Shown: positions 60,261 through 64,000 of the stretch, one piece after another | Layout of the letters: the number at the start of each line of letters is the position of its first letter | How positions within the stretch are numbered: position 1 is the first letter of the stretch | Assembly (NCBI RefSeq): GCF_004342905.1 | Contig: NZ_SMAN01000001.1 | Coordinates: 399,437 to 463,436, forward strand | From: Melghiribacillus thermohalophilus | Lineage (GTDB): Bacteria; Bacillota; Bacilli; Bacillales; Alkalibacillaceae | Reading direction: 5' to 3' | DNA length: 64,000 bases | Notes under the pieces: model-generated | Database searches by the model: none | What the model saw: the letters and a program-made list of their open reading frames with translations, nothing else | What the model was told of the DNA's origin: nothing | Translations under genes and position numbers: made by a program

Positions 60261-61229
60261 TCATATCACAGTCATAAGTTCTTTCACAAACCTTTCCCGC
60301 TTTGCCCAGTCTGTTTGCATTTGGTTTAGCATGTGTTCGACCCGCCGGGAAGCCGGCTTCCGATTCAAGAAAAAAATCCATTCCCTCAGTAAATCCCCGG
60401 GGAAGAGCAGTCCCCGCTGAAAATAGGGTGATTTCATATATTGACGCATGGTGAATGATTCATTCAGGCTATGGAAGCTCCACTGGCTGGCATATAGAAA
60501 TCGCTGGGCCAGCTGCAGCCACTCCAGAACATAGGGTGCCTGATGCATGAGGTCAAGATCAATGACATAAATGTCATCTCCCTGACGGATAAAATTGTGA
60601 GATGCGCAATCCCCATGAATCCAATGTCCATTGTTTTTTGACCGATCTTCAATTACATCCCAGTTTACTTGTTCCATCTGCCGAAAAGCATGAACACATA
60701 ACTGCTTTATCCTGCTGTACAGCGGATAATGGCCGTATTGGAAAAAAATTTCTCTTGTTTTCAGAAACTTTGCCAGTCTCTTTTCCATTCTGGTTAAGTA
60801 AGATGGCCGATTGACTTGCTGTGATACCTTCATCCCTTCTGTCACATCATGCAATTGATGAAGAGCAGAAACAGCAGCAAGCCTGTCCCGGGAGGAAGAA
60901 AATGTAAGTGATTCTCCTTCTATAAAAGGCATTAAACACCACCATTTCCCTTCGTTCTCAAGAACTTTGTCTCCGGAGGGGAATGGGACAAAAGGGGCTG
61001 TCAAAAAACCTTTCTGAGCATTCAGGACACTGGTTATTTCCCAGAGAAACCGAACTTTTTTCTTGTTACCATAGGATTTGACAATCCATTTTTTGGACGG
61101 TGTTGATATGTTATACACATTTGGTTTTATTCTCTCCAGATCCTGAACAGATAATCGGCCCTTTCTTACCAAAAAATAATAGAGACGATCCAGTGATGAA
61201 TCGTCCCTTATACTCCTTCTCCTGTTCAC
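60261..61229 (-). CDS. Spore-coat-type phosphotransferase (CotS/YutH-like)
   Basis: 322 residues, aminoglycoside-phosphotransferase/kinase fold. Seen: the phosphate-site lysine region KKWIVKSYGNKKKVRFLWEI, the catalytic loop HWIHGDCASHNF and the metal aspartate in IYVIDLDLMHQAPYVLEW. Spore coat proteins CotS, CotI and YutH share this architecture, and the gene overlaps safA by four bases, which supports a coat role. Whether it is an active kinase and on what is unknown. Confidence 0.78.
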   Translation of the reverse strand: MNRRRSIRDDSSLDRLYYFLVRKGRLSVQDLERIKPNVYNISTPSKKWIVKSYGNKKKVRFLWEITSVLNAQKGFLTAPFVPFPSGDKVLENEGKWWCLMPFIEGESLTFSSSRDRLAAVSALHQLHDVTEGMKVSQQVNRPSYLTRMEKRLAKFLKTREIFFQYGHYPLYSRIKQLCVHAFRQMEQVNWDVIEDRSKNNGHWIHGDCASHNFIRQGDDIYVIDLDLMHQAPYVLEWLQLAQRFLYASQWSFHSLNESFTMRQYMKSPYFQRGLLFPGDLLREWIFFLNRKPASRRVEHMLNQMQTDWAKRERFVKELMTVI

Positions 61230-62308
61230 TCTTTATCCCGGCCCTTATTCCAAGGCGCATTCCACTGATCGCTTTCAGAATAACCCTGGTGCGTTTTTTT
61301 ATTAAGGCCATCATACCTCCTTGGCATGCCCCCTCCATCACTTCCATATGCGCCCGGCATATAGGGGATACCCTGCCAGCCAGTTGTGCCTGTATGTCCT
61401 GGTATTCCATAAGGGGCAGTCGGACTATATGCTCCCGGTGTTCCATACGTACCGCCATAGTAAACGGGAGGAGATGATTGAGGATAAGTATAGCCTACTG
61501 GCTGCCCTCCCGGTCCATATCCCTGGCTGCCAGCATCAGGAAATGATCCATAGGACTGCATGCCCATGGGTGCAGGTTTAGAATAGGGAGTCCACTCCTG
61601 TCCTCCTGGATATGGTCCCGGTACATCAAAATCTGACGATTCATCGAAAGGCGATTCATACTGGCTGTTTCCATGCATGGATCCCTGTTCATAATCATAC
61701 ATGTATGGAGACATCGGTGCCTGGTGGTATGATGTCATCTGGGGATAGGCTGCTGGCTGATAAGCGTGATGAAAGCTATGGTGCATATGAGGATAATATC
61801 CCAATTGCGGTTGCTGGTAAGACATACACGGCTGATGCCACGAATAAGATGGCATTGGAATCTGAAACTGAGGCGGAGGCATCATTGGCTTTTCCTTTGA
61901 TTCTTCATGGGATTCCACTGATTCTTCCATATCAGGCATAGGAAATGGTGGCATTTGGGGTAGTTCATGTTCAGCTGGCATTTCCGGTTTTTTTTCGAAT
62001 GGTTTCATCGTCTTTTCTTTCAAAGGTTCTTCTTTGCCGTCATCTTCTTTCATAACAGGAATTGGTTTTGGTGAAACATCTTTATAGGGATGTTCAGCGG
62101 GATATTTTGTCTTTTCCGTTCTCACCTCTTGCTTTGCTTTTTTAACCGGTTTTGATTCAGAAGGAATTTTTATTTTCATGCCCTGAACAATTTTTTCCGG
62201 ATCGGATAAATGAGTGTTTAACTTTTTCAGTGCATCATATTCTACATTGTACTTTTTTGCAATTTTCCAGAGGGTGTCGCCCTTTTGTACAATATGAATT
62301 TTCACCAA
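61226..62308 (-). CDS. safA: Spore coat assembly protein SafA
   Basis: Organises the inner coat; its LysM domain anchors it to the cortex. 360 residues: LysM at residues 2-50 (VKIHIVQKGDTLWKIAKKYNVEYDALKKLN, QGMKIKIPS; in parts), a Lys/Glu/Pro linker, then a long Pro/Tyr/Gln/Gly/Met/His-rich tail (PPPQFQIPMPSYSWHQP, YPHMHHSFHHAYQP). Repetitive low-complexity tails are normal in SafA. B. subtilis SafA is also made as a short form from an internal start; candidate internal methionines exist in the tail but none can be singled out. Confidence 0.88.
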   Translation of the reverse strand: MVKIHIVQKGDTLWKIAKKYNVEYDALKKLNTHLSDPEKIVQGMKIKIPSESKPVKKAKQEVRTEKTKYPAEHPYKDVSPKPIPVMKEDDGKEEPLKEKTMKPFEKKPEMPAEHELPQMPPFPMPDMEESVESHEESKEKPMMPPPQFQIPMPSYSWHQPCMSYQQPQLGYYPHMHHSFHHAYQPAAYPQMTSYHQAPMSPYMYDYEQGSMHGNSQYESPFDESSDFDVPGPYPGGQEWTPYSKPAPMGMQSYGSFPDAGSQGYGPGGQPVGYTYPQSSPPVYYGGTYGTPGAYSPTAPYGIPGHTGTTGWQGIPYMPGAYGSDGGGMPRRYDGLNKKTHQGYSESDQWNAPWNKGRDKE

Positions 62309-62735
62309 AAATACTCCTTTCTATTTCAAAGTATTACAATTCATATCAATAACAAGATATGCAAAGAATTTTAAATGTTGAGGCATTCGTCTATATTTTT
62401 TCAAACAAATTCAGTAGAAAGATGAGGGGCCAACCTGTCTGGACGCAACAAAAGTCCATGTGCACTGCTTTATAAGGCATCATGAAGAAACGAGTCAAAC
62501 AGGCCTAAATTCCTTCTTGAATGAAGATTGATCTGTTATAGAGAAGAAAATCCTTCCCAGACATATAAAGGCATTCTAGGACACAAAACATGGTATCAGA
62601 TTATCAGATAAAGTGTCCAATTTAATTGATGTGAAAGGAGGATAGAAGAGAAAAACTTGCACAATATGTCCTTCATCCAGGCAATGCAAAAGACTTCACT
62701 TTCTTTTTCAGATAAGGAAATACCCATTTGCCAAT
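62309..62735. other. Intergenic region between safA and pheA, no gene seen
   Basis: About 430 bases with no convincing coding frame on either strand. A weak sigma-A-like pair TTGACT-18-TATAAA reads toward safA (minus strand, 62469-62498), and an isolated GGAGG on the plus strand (62637-62641) has no start codon at a usable distance. In B. subtilis, as I recall, the nadR-nifS-nadB-nadC-nadA genes fill this gap. Confidence 0.5.
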
Positions 62736-62776
62736 CAAAAAAACCCCCCTCCCAGTATCAAAAACTGGAAGGGGTA
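62736..62776 (-). terminator. Terminator of pheA
   Basis: Minus strand ACCCCTTCCAGT / ACTGGGAGGGGG stem followed by GTTTTTTTGATT, ten bases past the pheA stop. Confidence 0.88.
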
Positions 62777-62783
62777 AGCTGGT

Positions 62784-63674
62784 TTAAGATTTATGATCGC
62801 AAATGTTTTTTATGATCTCCTCACTCAGCAAAAATGATGGATACGTACCAAGCACTTTCATACTGCATCCAAGAGCCTCAAGTTCGGCCTGAACTCCTGG
62901 AAACAGCACCTGATCATACGTCTGGTCCACATCAATGATAAAAAAATAATTCCCAAGACCGGTTTTCATAGGTCTAGATTCGATTTTTGACAGGTTCATC
63001 TTTCTCCAGGAAAAAGCGGATAACACCTGGTGGAGAGCTCCAGCATAATCCCTCGGGAGGGTTACCATAATGGTTGTTTTATAATTTTGCGGCTGGAAGT
63101 CTTGCATGGGCAATCGCTTTTTTTCCTTTTGAATCACCGCAAAACGGGTATGGTTATTCGGATAATCATGGATTTCTTGCTTAAAAATCTTAAGGCCATA
63201 CTCCCCTGCGGCCAGTTCATTACCAATAGCGGCTATGTTTCCGCCTTTTTCACTGATCAATTGTGCGGCCTGCCCCGTAGATGAGGTGTAGGATATCCTT
63301 GAATCCTTCATATTTTTATGGATAAATTGATGACACTGTGCGATCGCATGGCTGTGTGAATAGATGATGTCAATGTCGCCTAAATCACCATCAAAGTCGG
63401 GATGAACAAGCAAATGCTGCTTTATGGGAACGATAATTTCCCCTATAATGGGCAGACTGACCTGATGAATTAAGTAATCGATCGTTAAGTGCACGGTCCC
63501 TTCAATTGCATTCTCTAACGGCACAACTCCCGCATCCACTTCTCCGTTTTCAACGGCATCCATGCATTCCGGTATGGTTTCATAACTTCTGGATTCATAG
63601 TCTTTAAAAAATCCGTCCACTGCCATTTTGGTAAATGTTCCTTTTGGTCCTAGATAGCCTACTTGATATGACAT
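62784..63674 (-). CDS. pheA: Prephenate dehydratase
   Basis: Makes phenylpyruvate from prephenate for phenylalanine. 296 residues, without a chorismate mutase domain. Seen: YLGPKGTFTKMAV at the N-terminus, VVPLENAIEGTVHLTID, the catalytic Thr region ISYTSSTGQAAQL and the C-terminal ACT domain with the phenylalanine-binding SKIESRPMKTGLGNYFFIID. It draws on the same prephenate that the TrhP pair (12.6-14.8 kb) uses. Confidence 0.96.
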   Translation of the reverse strand: MSYQVGYLGPKGTFTKMAVDGFFKDYESRSYETIPECMDAVENGEVDAGVVPLENAIEGTVHLTIDYLIHQVSLPIIGEIIVPIKQHLLVHPDFDGDLGDIDIIYSHSHAIAQCHQFIHKNMKDSRISYTSSTGQAAQLISEKGGNIAAIGNELAAGEYGLKIFKQEIHDYPNNHTRFAVIQKEKKRLPMQDFQPQNYKTTIMVTLPRDYAGALHQVLSAFSWRKMNLSKIESRPMKTGLGNYFFIIDVDQTYDQVLFPGVQAELEALGCSMKVLGTYPSFLLSEEIIKNICDHKS

Positions 63675-63695
63675 CCTTTGAAATCCTCCTGCCTT

Positions 63696-64000
63696 TTAAG
63701 CACCTGAGCTTAATATATCTACATGATCCACAAAATCCAGCCGTTTGAACTCCTGTATGAGCTCCTCAATATTTTTAGTCATCTTTGCCGTATTTAATGA
63801 CAATGTGACGTTCGCTTTACCCTGTAGGGGAATGGTCTGGTGGATGGTCAGTACATTACATCCTGCTTCGGCTACCGTCGACAGCAGCCTGGATAACGTT
63901 CCTGTACGATCTTCCAGGTGGAAAAACAATGTAATAATCTTTTCTTTTACAATAGCCTGAAAAGGAAAAACCGTATCTTTATACTTGTAAAACGCACTGC
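63696..64000 (-). CDS. pheB: ACT domain protein PheB, 5' end cut by window edge
   Basis: The frame is open to the right edge of the window: [20 protein letters not shown] precedes the ACT domain [36 protein letters not shown] (in parts). PheB proteins carry an N-terminal helical/HTH-like part that is mostly outside. The role is unproven; it is thought to regulate aromatic amino acid genes. It is coupled to pheA (21 bases) in the usual obg-pheB-pheA order. Confidence 0.9.
   Translation of the reverse strand, partial: SAFYKYKDTVFPFQAIVKEKIITLFFHLEDRTGTLSRLLSTVAEAGCNVLTIHQTIPLQGKANVTLSLNTAKMTKNIEELIQEFKRLDFVDHVDILSSGA

Noticed and set aside
61300-61950. Repetitive-looking plus-strand frames and tandem codons in the safA tail
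   Set aside because: Explained by the Pro/Tyr/Gly/Met-rich low-complexity tail of SafA; no regular DNA repeat unit and no CRISPR-like spacing.

Overview
The window is a chromosomal stretch from an endospore-forming Bacillota bacterium of the Bacillaceae type. The evidence is the gene set (sigK, spoVB, bofC, safA, rsfA, a YjcZ-type peptide, a sporulation-type PBP), the AGGAGG-rich ribosome binding sites, two T-box leaders, a 6S RNA, and gene order that follows, as I remember it, the Bacillus subtilis yrr/yrv/yrb region from mtnN to pheB. A complete multi-subunit Mrp-type antiporter cluster and a second ArsB/NhaD-type ion transporter hint at a salt- or alkali-adapted lineage; the genus cannot be fixed from sequence alone. 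I see no insertion sequence, prophage, integron or CRISPR array.

Layout. 1-5.2 kb (+): Mrp Na+/H+ antiporter operon A-C-D-E-F-G, cut at the left edge and without an mrpB between A and C. 5.2-7.3 kb (+): FAD oxidoreductase, uninterrupted sigK, YjcZ-family peptide. 7.4-20.5 kb (mostly -): mtnN, frameshifted yrrS, a small + strand KTSC-like gene, pbpI-type PBP, greA, udk, the tRNA hydroxylation pair trhP2/trhP1, yrrM, mltG, yrzB, yrrK/ruvX, ireB, and alaS with its T-box. 20.9-29.2 kb (-): AI-2E-family permease, two small genes, recD2, TPR protein, mnmA, cysteine desulfurase, cymR, YczE-type membrane protein. 29.5-31.6 kb (+): rarA and rsfA. 32-36.7 kb (-): tcdA, 6S RNA, aspS, hisS with T-box. 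37-38.5 kb (+): SH3/amidase cell wall hydrolase. 38.8-47.6 kb (-): dtd, rel, apt, recJ, secDF, comN. 47.7-49.3 kb (+): spoVB. 49.3-64 kb (mostly -): yrbG, ion transporter, yajC, tgt, queA, DUF2905 gene, ruvBA, bofC, yebC, sporulation lipoprotein, nadE, spore-coat-type kinase, safA, pheA, pheB (cut at the right edge).

The genes fall into connected jobs: tRNA charging and modification (alaS, hisS, aspS, dtd, mnmA with its sulfur donor, tgt/queA, trhP1/2, tcdA), recombination and replication repair (recD2, rarA, recJ, ruvA, ruvB, ruvX), protein export (secDF, yajC), stringent control and purine salvage (rel, apt), and sporulation. This is mainly a conserved core block. I did not find a convincing new multi-gene system. 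The points most worth a second look are the missing mrpB, the yrrS frameshift, two hairpins that bury Shine-Dalgarno sequences, the replacement of the expected de novo NAD genes by a lone nadE, several unlisted small genes, and decayed intergenic repeats.
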